From positions 37,377,115 through 37,441,114 of the forward strand of contig NC_045138.2 of NCBI RefSeq assembly GCF_008831285.2: a stretch of 64,000 bases of DNA, read 5' to 3'. Position numbers and translations under genes: made by a program. Shown here piece after piece: positions 35,778-48,228 of this stretch; the first letter of the stretch is position 1, and every line of letters starts with the position of its first letter. This DNA is from Nymphaea colorata. Lineage: Eukaryota > Streptophyta > Magnoliopsida > Nymphaeales > Nymphaeaceae. Under the pieces are notes generated by a model that did no database searches, had not been told where the DNA came from, and saw nothing but the letters and a program-made list of their open reading frames with translations.

Positions 35778-36974
35778 GAATAGTGAGTTATTTTTAGAGA
35801 GAAGTGGAGGGATGATGCCGTCTGTGTGATCTTTCATTTCTCGGGTGATTAGTCATTTTATAGTTTGTGGCACGTGACATTCACTCACTCTCAACTACAT
35901 CTACTTGTGTAGTCTTTTTCGTTGCTTCTTTGAGTTCCATTAGATATATGAAATGTTTCTCCGATCTCTGTTTCCCTTTATTCGTCTCCGGCTAGTCGGA
36001 ATTTCTCCCGCTCACCAGAAAAACGTACAACAGGAAAAAGGAAAAGAATTGTCCACATCACTTCTGTTTTGTAATCTTTTTTCTATTTTGAGGGAGAAAT
36101 GAATCTCATGCATTAGATGCCAACAATTAACGGCGTAATCTTTTCGAATTGGGTAGTTTCCTCTTAATGTGTGACAGTAACAGATCAGAACGAGTAAATG
36201 CTAATGAGTAGAAGAAGAGGAAACAACGCAGCAGATTGGCAAATTACAGATGCTCACAAAGCAAAAGAGTAGCAACGAATTAACGGCCAAACAATCTCAC
36301 GGTCCAAAAGCAATCTGTGGACTATTCGCTTTCCCATTTTACTCGGCAACCTTCTTGCTCTGATGCTGTAACGGTAAGAGGTAATTGTGGCAAGAATTTC
36401 TGCATCAAAATCGTCCTTAAAGAGACGACGCAGATAACATTAGATGTGAGTATTACGCCTCTTATCTCAAATTTATTGCACCTTTTTCTGGTTGTCCCTT
36501 GATTTAGTAGCTATAACAAATACAGACTGTACTAAGAATTACATACATCATTCTAAAACAGTGTACCAAGTATTGAGCTCTTAGAATCAGAACCATGGTT
36601 ACATAGGCACCTGACAGTAACAGGAGGAGTTATTTGACAACAGCAACACTGATACAGTGTTTCTCGGGAATTAGATCTAAACATTAGAGCAAATTAATGA
36701 AACAGTTCTACTGTATTTTAGTAATCTGTTTCAACTTTTAGGACAACTTTATGGAACCAGAATGTTAGTGTTCATTGTATAGGCCAATTTGGCGGTCCGA
36801 ACCAATATGCATCAGCTGATACACACCAAAGTTGGCATTGGTTCGCCTTTCAAGGCTTGAAGAAACCAATGCCAACTTGTGCTCGGCTAGAAACCAGTCC
36901 ACATGAAGGTTAGGGTTGAAATTCAATTGAATATCTAAAATTGAACCAAATTTATGACTGGGGAGCTTGCAGGG

Positions 36975-37140
36975 GCCATGCGCACACCTCCCCCTTCCCT
37001 CCCTTTCAATTTCTTTTTTTAAATTTTGTATGCAAATTTTTACTTAACCTAAACAAAAATTTGAAATAATTATATTTCACCTCTTGTCAAAATTTTAAAA
37101 ATATAACTCATCCCCCCTAAAAGGGCCCCAAAAGAGCCCC
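36975..37140. repeat. dispersed AT-rich repeat, family 1 copy
   Basis: Begins GGGGCCATGCGC and continues with the AAATTTTGTATGCAAATTTT and TTATATTTC / TCAAAATTTTAAAA block order of the other copies. Non-coding. Confidence 0.6.
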
Positions 37141-39179
37141 CATTGTTATCTGTGAGTGAGAGGTTGACAATCCACCCCTATAAAGAGGCATAAAACAACT
37201 GTTTTTGAATAAAAAAATTACAAATAGGTGCCTACTAATGTGCCAGTATCAAACAACTGCCCAATCTTTCAAAATAATCAAGACACTTAACTTTTGCATC
37301 TGATTCTTAAAAAACCGTCTTCTCGTACAAAATATTAAAAAAAAAGGGAGACTATAACATCCTCCTCAAACAAAGTTCAAAAGAGTAGGAAGTGAATCGA
37401 CCGGCTTTAAAGATTAGAAACTCGGGATTTTCACTGAATAGACCTTGACGTATAACCCGCTCTTCTAGCCTCAACTGGAAAGAGATCAAATTTGAATTCG
37501 AAGCAATGGATGTCTTGTAATTCAATGATTTTGATTCCTGTTCGTTCCACCAATTAAAATCAAATTTGGCCCAATCTTTTACTAAATAAAAGAATTGAGC
37601 CCGAACCAACTCAAGAATGAGGCTCCCATGCATTTGCATATATCAATATGTACATACGTATGCTATGCAGTATGTAAGAAAGATCTAAAATTAAAATCTT
37701 CTCTTTAAAACTAAAGAGTTCAATCTTTTTATTGTTGGATCCATAATAAACCCATGGATCCTCGGGATTGACGGATCATTTGATATTCTCTAATTCTAGA
37801 TTATAGATCAAGCTAAGGGTCACAATCCCGTATTTCATGTTTCAATAAAAACTAATATTAATAATATGTACAAAATTTCTTAAGAGGAGGGAACAGCCAA
37901 GGGCAACCGACTCTCGCCGGCTAGTGACGACCCAGCGATCGTTGCCGTCCGATAATAGGATGGGAGCAGGCACGGTAATCCCTCGCTGAACGACAAGGGT
38001 GTGAGTCTTATTTATTTTTATTTTTTTTTTAAATGGTGGTTTTTGTCTTTCTCTTGGTTAATTTAATATTTTTAATGAAAAAAAAAGCAAGGTTTTCGTC
38101 AATGATGAATTTCAGATGTGGGTCGGAAGTTTGATATTGGCGCCGGCTGCGTTATTTTTAGGCGCCTATTTGCAATTTCTTCTTTCTTTAGTAAATGTAA
38201 CCTTAAGCTGCAAAACAAAATCCTGGGAAGTCCAGGAGAGAGGAGTTACCCACGGCTAAAGCCATGGCTAAAACCATTTTCTTGATGACCAAATCCGTCA
38301 TCGGTATCATGTTAGGAGATGGATAAATCCATCAATAATTTCTGATATTAGGTATTTAGGAGACTGTGGACCGTGGCTGAAAGGTTTTTAATGATGGCTA
38401 AATCTGTCGCCAGCATTGTGTTCGGTGACGGACGAATGGGTAACTAATTGTTGGTATTCGGCAATGGTTTTGGAACGTCTATCGTAGGTTGGAACAGATC
38501 ACAGGTAAACACTTGTATCAAGCGAATGAGTTCGAGCGTCAGGTACGGCCTATAATGTGATTTGGATTTGGATTAAAAGTCGGATTCATGCATCTGTTAA
38601 AAATTCATTGGATTCTGATTATGAATTTTAATTTTGGGTTTGATATTTTTCTTTCTCTGAATTTGAATCTGAATTCATATCTGAAATATAGATATCTGAA
38701 AAAACTGATATGGTAAAATATACATCTGATTTAGATATGATCCATTGACATCACCACCTAAAGATCTAATTGCCGATAAATAAGATGAGCCAGATCCAAC
38801 TAAATGATTTGAACCTGCTCCGGTCATTGATCCATTTACATCCGTGTTACCTAGGCCGGGTCAACAGATCGAATGCACCTAATACCAAACATGGTTAGTA
38901 ACAAATATAATCATATTTTCCATTCCTAAATTGGATCTAAATGCAAAATAATCTGAATTATTAAGGCCGCAACTGTGTCTGAACTTGAATGCAAATGGTA
39001 ATTCTAGTACATCCGAGTCTAAAATCACCCACATGATCTACACTAGATAGGGATGACAAGATTTGAACGGGGTTAGTTAACAGACATACTCCTCAATAAA
39101 CCGGGTTAGGCTCAATCCAAGCCGGACCAAGGGCGGTTAGGGCTAGGACAGGCCACACCAGTCCAAATGAATTTGCAGC

Positions 39180-39609
39180 TAGAGATGTTAACAAATCGGA
39201 TTTGAATTAAATATATACTTAATCATATCTACTTTTTCAGATATTCGCATATTTAAATTTGAACCCAAATTCAAATACAAATGAAGAAAACCCATGTTTG
39301 AATCTCAGTCTAAAATCTGATTGAATGAACCAAATCCAACTTTTAAATTCACATCCAAATCCAAATTTTAGGCAGAGTTTGGCCGGTTTTCAAAATATAA
39401 GGGTATTAGGTGTATGATATTTATTTAAAACTACATTCGATTTGAATTCGAACCCGAATTCGAATTTGATTATATAATTATGTATATTTGAATACGAATC
39501 TGATTGAATGCCATTTGTTAAATCTGAATCCAGTCCTTTTTCTTAATCAGATATTAATTGAATGGTTCGATCGGGTATCCCATCCAAATGAGATATGTTG
39601 ACATCCTTG
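39180..39609. mobile_element. hAT-type MITE with 8-bp target duplication
   Basis: The left end TAGAGATGTTAACAAATC and the right end, read on the other strand as CAAGGATGTCAACATATC, form imperfect terminal inverted repeats. TTTGCAGC directly flanks both sides (39,172-39,179 and 39,610-39,617), an 8-bp target-site duplication as expected for hAT transposons. The roughly 430-bp body is AT-rich (repeated AATTTGAATTCGAA-like words) and has no transposase. Confidence 0.85.
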
Positions 39610-40288
39610 TTTGCAGCTTACATACTGCCAAGTTCAGTAATTGCTTTCTAACTAGCTTGGGTGCATCTTCTTTGAAATGCTTGATGTTAGAAAGCTCGAC
39701 CCATGTATAAGAAATTGTGCATGAGGGTATGAAATGACCAAAATATCCTTGGTCAATAAATAGGATAGCCCCTCATACAAGGACAAAAAAGAGAGTGAAA
39801 AAACATGTTTAAAAAGGAGTTCCATTCAATTATATGCGAAACGTTTATTTATTTTCTCGTTGACATCTTCACTGTTAATGAAAGCAACGGGTGGTGATGA
39901 TGTCATAATGGCCAACCACTGCATACATATATATATATATATATAAGAGAAGGAATGTCAATGGTTCGATGGCTTGACGGCCTTCTACTTACTACATTAC
40001 ATGATTGATCAATGGAGATGTCAAAAGGTCGTTCCCACTCTCCAGCTTCAGAGTTTCATCTTATCCGTCCTCATCGGATCTCCACTCAATCGACTCAAGC
40101 TTGTCCTTGGGCTTCGATCTGACACTTAAAGTTGCATACCAATCTGATAGGTATAAGATTTCACATTTGTTTGTGGGATTTTAGATTATGATCTAAACAT
40201 AGAATTCATACCAGATACCTTTTCTTTGCCAGATCCAACTAAGAGAGTCCAGTTTGTTTGTCACAATGCATTTTCCAATGTGTCGGCA

Positions 40289-40425
<137 letters not shown>

Positions 40426-42019
40426 CGGTCTGTCGCCGTCCATATTTTGGTAGTTGATTATTATACGCAAAGGCAAAAGGTAGATAGGCAATGAGCCCAA
40501 ATTGTTTGGACTTTGGTGGGGAGAAAGATATATGCACCTTATATAAAAAATATAAAGTTTTTATGGGCTGCAAACATATCGGATTTGAATTGGATATATT
40601 CTTAAAGATATATATCCCTTGTAAGGATGTTCAATGGTTTTGGATTTGAATGTGAAGGAAGGTAGGTTCTATATGAAACTCACAATCCAAATCCGATTGT
40701 TCAATTCGCATGTGAATCTGACTACTACTTTTAAACAATGTCCGAATTGCATTACAATATGTTAAAAAACTGGATTAGACATTTAATATAAGATATTTAT
40801 TTAAAACTTTTGTTACTTACTACAAAAGATCGATAGAATCATGTACACATCAGCACTTAATTAATTAAATACGCACCTTCCTGAAAACGTCAAGTCATCA
40901 CAAATAAAAAAAAAATTCTCCGATTTTTTTATCATTTTTTTGATATATCTCAATTTACATAAAACGACAGAGTGCCTTTCGTAAATGCACTTGAGCTGGA
41001 GCGCACCTGTGGGTGTCGGTTTCGCTGCTTGTTTTTCCGTTCGTCTTAAAACTTTCCGGGTAACTGCTGCATGTGAACTCTTGCATAAAACCGGTAAGTT
41101 GACAAAATAAATTGCTGCCGACGTTACTCGTCATCAGAAACTCCAAAAATGAAAATGAAGAAGAAGAAAAGATTCTTCTCCATCGGCTACTCCCCAAGAA
41201 AAGATATGAGATTAAAGAAAAGAAAGTAACTCGATTCGATTCGAGAGAAGGAAGCTAGTGAGAGAGATTGCCCGGGTTGGGAATTTCGAAACAGTCAAAA
41301 CTTGGCTGGAATCTGACGTTACCGGCGTCCATAAACTCGCACAGAGACTCTCAATTGCACACATAACAGGGAAGTACGTCCTTGAAAATTTTAAAAACTT
41401 TCAGTCTTTCAATAGTTTATTTGATAAATCTCAAGCCCAGAATGAATAATGCATCTGCTATGATTCATCTACCAAGAAAGAAAACGATCTTCTTTATGAG
41501 CAACATATGATTATTGAATCTTTTAGGCTGTTGATTTATTAAGTCCTCGTAAAGAATTACATATGCATCCAAAGCAAGCGGCGTAAAACGCTGGTTCCTG
41601 TGAATTAATCATATGGAACATTGCTATGATAAATCAATCTGTACGATGACTTTGTCGACAACTTCTTTCTTTCTTTCGCCATCTCTTTCTCTCTCTAGAA
41701 AATTGAGAAATTCCATAAATTTCAGTTTTTCAACGTTTATGAGCTAATATGTCAGGTGCATGTCATTTTTAAATGTAATATAACGCTTTCTTTTTCTCCT
41801 CCCTGCAACCAATCACATGGGGACATGATCGTAAAAATGCATAAGCGTCAGTCTCACCATTCTTGGCTTTTGCCTCGCTCCCAACTACGCACACAGCTAA
41901 TGCCAGCAATCCTCCAGGGCCCCACACTCCCCTCCATTAAAACCCCCCTTCTTCTTCTTCCTCTTCTCAGTCGTAACCACCGCCATAAACCACAAGCAGC
42001 AGCAGCAGCAGCAGAGAGA

Positions 42020-42760
42020 ATGGCGTCGCCATCCAGCTCTTCGCCTCTCCTCTTCCTCTCCCTCTGCCTCTCTGCTGCGCTCCTCTTCTCCGGCGCTTCT
42101 GCCACGACCAACATAACCGGAATCCTCTCGAAGGCCGGCCAATTCTCGGTGTTGATCCAGCTTCTTAACACCACACAGGTGGGAATTCAGCTCACCAACG
42201 AGATCAACAACTCGTACCAGGGCATGACCCTCTTCGCCCCCAATGACGGCGCCTTCAACAGCCTTGAATCCGGTTTCCTCAATAACCTCACGCAGGAGAA
42301 CCAGGTTAAACTTCTTATGTTCCACGTCCTCTCCAAGTTCTACACCTGGGATGACTTCAGGAGCATCAGCAACCCTGTGATCACTCAGGCATCCGGATCT
42401 GACGGCCCTTATGGCCTGAAGTTCACATACATCTCTAACCAGCAAGTGAATGTCAGCAGCGACGCCGTCACCACCACGTTCACGAATGCCGTCAACTTGA
42501 CAAAGCCGCTGGCCATATACGAGATCAGCAAGGTTCTGTATCCCAAGGACAAATTCAATGCACCCCTTGCACCAGCTTCGTCGCCATCGGAACAGAATGC
42601 TACAACTAAAGCTGGGGCACCCTCTAGTGTTACATCATCTAAGGGTTCATCGTCCGATTCTTCAAAGTCAGCAGCTGCCAGCGTTCGTGGGCAGTGGAGT
42701 AATTTCATGGGGAGTCTGTTCGCAGTCGTGGGGATGGCCTGCATCGGCTTCATGATTTGA
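42020..42760 (+). CDS. fasciclin-like arabinogalactan protein (FLA-d), group A type
   Basis: Intronless, 246 aa. Signal peptide 1-27 (SSPLLFLSLCLSAALLFSG), then directly TTNITGILSKAGQFSVLIQL, the group-A opening seen in FLA11/12. The H1 motif MTLFAPNDGAFNSLESG, LLMFHVLSKFYTWDDF and the end NLTKPLAIYEISKVLYP complete one fasciclin domain (about 30-180). The AGP region is shorter and less Pro-rich than in FLA-b and FLA-c, and the C-terminus has a hydrophobic GPI-type tail. Several N-glycosylation sequons (NIT, NNS, NLT, NVS) are present. Its signal peptide and last domain block resemble those of the truncated gene at 28,349, suggesting that gene came from this subtype. A run of CAG codon-like triplets precedes the ATG in the leader. 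Confidence 0.93.
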   Translation: MASPSSSSPLLFLSLCLSAALLFSGASATTNITGILSKAGQFSVLIQLLNTTQVGIQLTNEINNSYQGMTLFAPNDGAFNSLESGFLNNLTQENQVKLLMFHVLSKFYTWDDFRSISNPVITQASGSDGPYGLKFTYISNQQVNVSSDAVTTTFTNAVNLTKPLAIYEISKVLYPKDKFNAPLAPASSPSEQNATTKAGAPSSVTSSKGSSSDSSKSAAASVRGQWSNFMGSLFAVVGMACIGFMI

Positions 42761-43234
42761 ATGTAGAGTCCTGCTACGGAGGTCTGAGCATCGTGTGTAT
42801 GGAATATTGTGGCTTTCTTTTTTTTTTGTTTCTGTGTTCCCTTTCTTGAGCTTCTTGTAGCCTTCGCCATTCATTGATTTGCAATATACATCTCTTTGTG
42901 GTACCATCTTCAGATTAATGTGCTTTCTTCACGTTCGTCCCATTGGGGTGGCTTTAATCTGTGCAGATCTCTGAGATTGCTACTGCAAATCTCTCTGTCA
43001 CTCTCTCTCTCTCTTTCTCTTCGTGTGAAAAGCCTTGGGCACCTTCTTGACAAAAATGTATTACCGTAACATACACAGAGATATTCAGTGAAAAGAAGGG
43101 ATATCCTCTGGCTTGTCCTGTTTTTCACTCACCCCCGTGTGCTCATGGCTGGTTCTTAACGATCCCACCTAAAACCAAATGCAGTATCTGCAGATCCATG
43201 CAAGAGTTTAAGCAGGTAACTTCTTCAGTGAATG

Positions 43235-43544
43235 AAGGCACTCACTGGTTTTTTACTGACCTGCAGAAATGTTACCAATTTTCATTATTTCAATAGAAGG
43301 CACTCACTGGTTTTTTACTGACCTGCAGAAATGTTACCAATTTTCATTATTTCAATACAAGGCACTCACTGGTTTTTTACTGACCTGCAGAAATGTTACC
43401 AATTTTCATTATTTCAATACAAGGCACTCACTGGTTTTTTACTGACCTGCAGAAATGTTACCAATTTTCATTATTTCAATACAAGGCACTCACTGGTTTT
43501 TTACTGACCTGCAGAAATGTTACCAATTTTCATTATTTTAATAC
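43235..43544. repeat. minisatellite, five 62-bp units
   Basis: Five head-to-tail units begin at 43,235, 43,297, 43,359, 43,421 and 43,483, each starting AAGGCACTCACTGGTTTTTT and containing CTGCAG. Units differ by only one or two bases, so the expansion is recent. It is not a CRISPR: there are no unique spacers and the host is a plant. Confidence 0.97.
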
Positions 43545-46249
43545 GGCCTCGGTATAATAAGCGAAAAACAAGGGGACCTGTCTTCGTTAGGCTCTCATAA
43601 ACCGACGGCAGATTATACAATTGATGCATGCTAGGCAAGATCTTTTATGAATGGCATGTGAAGAAGCATCAACGTGATTGAAAAAGTTGGCACCAGTTTA
43701 GCAGGGACCGTCATGGATGCCAGACTGTTTCCTTGTCAGAGAGAACTAACCACATGGGAGTCAGCACCAAAAGGATGGCGAGTGCCATATTTAGATGATA
43801 ATTTCCCAGACAGAAAATAATGTATGACTCGCCAGGTCAGGATGAACAGTAGAGAAAGAAAACGAGAAAACATCAACTGAGTTTGTCATCTTCACATGAC
43901 ACAGGATCTGTAAAAACTTTTCAAAGTTAGGTCTCTCCCTCTGCAACTAACCGCAACAGCATCATTTAGTTTATGGGTTCTTCTAGCGAAGAAGTATATT
44001 CAGTAAGTTACACACTGTACAGATGGATAGGACTGAAACAGGCTGCTGGTTGGTGTATTTTCAATTTTGTTAAGCGACAAAAGGGAAAAAGAATTGTGGG
44101 TGGTTGATAATGAGATCACAGAGACTAACGCCTAGCAAAGGATGTGGGCCTCCATGTGGGTAGGGCCAGACTTTCCCAATTTGCAGGCTTTAGCTGTGAG
44201 GCCGCTGTTTCAATGTCTAGCATATTGTGTGATGCTCATCGTTTTCTCGACTCAACATCTTTTTGATATATTTTCTGGTGGTAGTGCTCAAATTCACAGA
44301 TGTTGGCTCTTATCTTATTTTTGAACCTTAGCACCCAACTTTTTTTGTTTTCTCGTTCTTTCATTCCTCTTTATTGTGGTGTGAAATTTCCAATGTATGT
44401 CAGCTACTACATAGTTTCATCTTGTAAACACAAGGAAAGTTGATGTATGCCGCTCGAATTGGTGGTGGCGGCCTACCAGCTTCATCATAATGCGCAAAAT
44501 CCCTTCACAGTGAGATGCCACTCTATTATTTGTCGTTAATGCTGTGAAAAGTCTTAATCATTGGGGATATAGAATGTGGATTTATAGATGCCCATTAGCT
44601 ATAGGTTGTGGCAATATGGTGGTACAGTAAGGCAAGTTGGCATCTGCCAAGCAAGGTTAGAAATAAGGGGCCATCTTATAAAATGACTGTAGATGCTTGA
44701 CTTTTTCTGAAGATATTATGCTTAGTTGTTAGACCCGCTACTGTTATAAAATTGATCTGGAGGTGTCGGCTCCAAACGAATTAGTAGGGTTCAATTATGA
44801 GCCAATATATGGGGTTTGATCCCACATGTCAGTCAGACATTGTTCCATCTTTTTAATTATTTTTCAAATATTTTTAAGATCCTTTTTATTGTTAAATATT
44901 GTTTTTCGTTTATCAGTTCATTTGTTATTAAAAATAACAAATTGTAGTTCATATACGGAAATATCTTCAATAATGCGTGTCATGATCGGTGCATTTGTTG
45001 TTTAGTTTCTTGTTTATTGTAATGAGGGTCAGTATACGGTTTTAGGGATTTCTTTTTCTTCTTCTTTTTTGGGTGATGAATTCAAACAAATCTGCGTTGC
45101 CAAGTACATAAATTATTTGAATTCAATACATTTACATCCGCAAAATTTGATCTTCTTTTTTAATTGTTCACAATAATGCGCCTGCCTTGTTGGCGATGAA
45201 AGGGATATCCTGTTTTCCATATTCCTACGATTATTTTTACATTCTTCGTAACTAATTCAGAGCTACCCCTTGCATTAACAGCTGTTTCTGGAAAATATTT
45301 TAATTTAATTCGCGAAAGAAAATGTCATTTTTTTCTCGCATCAATAATGGCTGAAGAAAATAAAACAGTAAAATTTATATGTGAAAAATCAGCCAAACAA
45401 AATCTCAACACGTAAAATACATGCAGAATCAAAATCTTTATTCTTTACATGTGCATAAAAGAAAACTCTCAATGATGTAAGAAAAGATCTGTGAAGAAGA
45501 GACATCTTGGTTGTTTTATATTAACCATAGTTTAATCTCATCTCCAGACCTGGTTTTAAACCTATTTATGGTTTAATGAGGGCTAACCTAGCTAAAAGCA
45601 GTTCAGCAAATAACTAATGTATTTTACTGATAAAAAATGCGGTTGTTTCTAGATAAGATCCACAACAGTGGAACCTATTAGCATATGTTTAGAAAAATCT
45701 TTCATTGTTTCAATTTTGTTTTTCTTAGTTGAAAGGATCTTTCTTTTGTGCTCAAAAACCACCTCAAAGTAATAGACTTCGCATTCGCCGGTGACGTAAA
45801 ACTCTCAAGGCCATTCCATCACTACAACTTGCTCCAATAAATAAGAGCCTGACTTAATTATCAGACCCTTAGAATTTACATGCCTATGAATTGCTCCAAT
45901 TAAATGGCACCAAATGAATGGGATCGTCATGTTTTGTGTAACTAGAATCGTTCATAGGAATGCAATTTATATGCATTACTTCTCATAATTGCAAAAAATA
46001 AATAATTCACTTTGTCAAAAAAAAAAAATCATATTTGTCGTTCAAAAGCTTGTTTTAATGCTCGATTAAATGGAAGGCGACCATGCTGAAATCAATGGTG
46101 TACCCCAACTTGGTTGAACTAATGCACAGTACAATGAATATAGAAACCATGGAAATTTCTAAGGAGTTAAGAGTAGGGGATGGAAAATTCCCTGGTCCTA
46201 AATCATCTTACCTTTTCTTGTTTCTATGATGCTAAAATATGAACGTTGT

Positions 46250-46662
46250 ACTTTCATGGTTTTGGGTGTGCATAAAACATTCAAATCGAATATAGTCTTA
46301 ATTATATCTATTTTTTTCACATTTTTAAAATCAGATTTAGATTTCAATGCAAACAAAGAAAAGTCATATAAGTACCAAAATCTAAAATTTGATTTCACAA
46401 TTTGGATCCGATCTTCGGATATGAATTCTGAACAGAATCTGTTTGATTTTCAAAATATACCAGCATTGGATATAGGTTATTTATTTAAAACTAAATCCGA
46501 TTGGATATTTATGTTTATCTGATCGGATGTTCGGATGTCATTTTTTAAATCTGAAGCCAATCCGATTTCTTGATTGAATATTAATTTTTTTTTTCTATAT
46601 CCTAGTTTTTCAAAACAGCTCGGTCAGATATGTGGTTCAAATCAAATATATTGGCATCCCTA
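46250..46662. mobile_element. decayed hAT-type MITE relative
   Basis: The right end, read on the other strand, is TAGGGATGCCAATATATTTG, matching the TAGRGATG terminus of the element at 39,180, and the body has the same order of AATCCGAT/GAATTCTGAA words and GATATTTATTTAAAACTA-like block. The left end and target duplication are not recognisable, so the left boundary is approximate. Confidence 0.6.
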
Positions 46663-46943
46663 TTCAGAATTCTAGTTCAAATCAAATGCTTTCGGAATTT
46701 GGCAACCGATAAAGTGTTACTGAAACGTTTGTGGAGGCCAGATGTGAGGAGTGGCACTACTCTATGAAATTTTCTTCCTATTGTAAGTCTGGTTCTCTGT
46801 AATACGGTTCTTTCAGCTAAGTCAATTTCCCTGCTGCTGGCTGAGTAGAAGGTTTCTGGGAACTCTTTTTTGAGGTTTTGCTTTCTGCAGTTCTTTGTTC
46901 ATCCTTTCATTCTTTTTCTGTTTCTTCTTTTAACAAGTGAAAG

Positions 46944-47084
46944 GGTACTCTCTCCGGCTTGATTCATGGGAAGGGATCTCTGGTCTTCAATCCGACCAAC
47001 ATGACATCTGGTGGTACACACACAGCAGGCCTAATGGCTGTTAATTTGACGATGCCATTATCAAATTACTATATCTGCTCCTAA
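46944..47084 (+). pseudogene. probable FLA relic (end of fasciclin domain)
   Basis: In one frame this stretch reads about 46 codons ending in a stop. They include NMTSGG and AVNLTMPLSNYYI, which line up with the end of the fasciclin domain in FLA-d (NVSSDA, AVNLTKPLAIYEI) and FLA-a. A stop codon lies just upstream, and there is no signal peptide, H1 motif or AGP tail. I read it as a fossil fragment of an additional tandem FLA copy. The match is short, so confidence is moderate. Confidence 0.4.
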
Positions 47085-47344
47085 TTTAACTGTATTATGA
47101 AGAAGCTGTTTGGCAACAGTAGTAATATGTTGTTATTGTTTTCTAAATTTTCTCAACTTACGTCAGAAAAACATCTGCTTTTCTCACTAAGTACATGTTT
47201 TTTTAATGTGAAACAAAAACTCAAGCCGCCTTTTCTATGAAAACTGGATTTAACTTTTTATAGACCTCGTTTTATAGGCCGATCGATGTCTTCTAAACAT
47301 CAAAGTGAGTATATATTAATATGATAGATCAAACCAGCTAGTTG

Positions 47345-47530
47345 CAGTGGCATAGCCATGTGGCCTAGTGCCGGCAGTTGCCTACACAAGCTCACATAAA
47401 TTGGTTTGTTACATGTCCGTGTTTCACAGTCTTTCATTAATTATTTGAAGAATTAACTCTTTTTAAAAATTTTAGAATTTGGGTTACTATATATCAGTGT
47501 CCTCAATAAAAATTTTCAGCCTTCAACCCC
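47345..47530. repeat. dispersed AT-rich repeat, family 1 copy
   Basis: Begins CAGTGGCATAGCCATGTGGCC, close to the starts near 19,640 and 58,430, followed by the TTTAAAAATTTTAGAATTT block and ending in AAAAATTTTCAGCC. Non-coding. Confidence 0.55.
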
Positions 47531-48228
47531 CAAAAGGCAAACCAGCTGATAAAGTTTTATTGTAGAAAGAATTCTTTCATTTTTCAGGTGTCTTCGACAT
47601 AATATTCAAGTAGTTGGCTTTTGTAATTTAAGTGGTTTGGATCCATTTCAAGAGTAGATATGGGTTATGGGTATTACTAAAATCTTACTTTTTTAACTAA
47701 AATGTTTTTTTTAACTTGCAACATTAATTTGAGTTCTGCATCCTCAAAAAGTTCTTATGATACCAAAGCTGGTCTCTTCTAAAGAACCTTATAAATCACA
47801 AGTTTTAGCTTCAGAGAAAGATGAAAAACGTAAAATTCCAATTTAAATTGCATATAAATGTATATCCTTTATTAACCCATTTTTTAAATGTTCCCTTAGA
47901 TAATTTATCGGCAGCGGGTGTTCCCAGAACTTGTCTTCTGCCGAGACGTATCTATCTTTCGCACCCTGTTCACCTCCAACAGAAAATTGTGGCTACCAAA
48001 ATGCCTCATGATTCTTTGTGTGGCTTAGGAACGTTACCAGATAGGATACCACGATCTCTTTGCAGTTTGTACTGCTTGTTGTACTTGGAAAAACGTCGAA
48101 AGAAGAGGAGAGGAGCCGTTCTGGAGTGAGGAAGATTTCCAGCCATTGGAGCAATTCTTCTCTTATCTGTCTCTCCTGCATCCTCCTTCTTCTCCTCTCT
48201 AGGGGGAAAGAGGGGGGGAAAGAGAGAG

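Larger units (their letters stand above)
42761..48228. other. spacer of about 5.5 kb between FLA-d and PPH1
   Basis: No intact gene. It contains the five-unit 62-bp minisatellite (43,235-43,544), an AT-rich desert, a hAT-MITE relative (about 46,250-46,662), a probable FLA relic (46,944-47,084) and a family 1 dispersed repeat (47,345-47,530). The final 300 bases are probably promoter and leader of PPH1. Confidence 0.6.

Noticed and set aside
41897-42445. 182-codon reverse-strand open frame
   Set aside because: It lies antisense over the FLA-d coding sequence and is explained by its GC-rich codons; the forward frame carries a complete fasciclin domain.
43235-43544. CRISPR-like regular repeats
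   Set aside because: The units are whole-length repeats without unique spacers, and the surrounding genes are plant nuclear genes.
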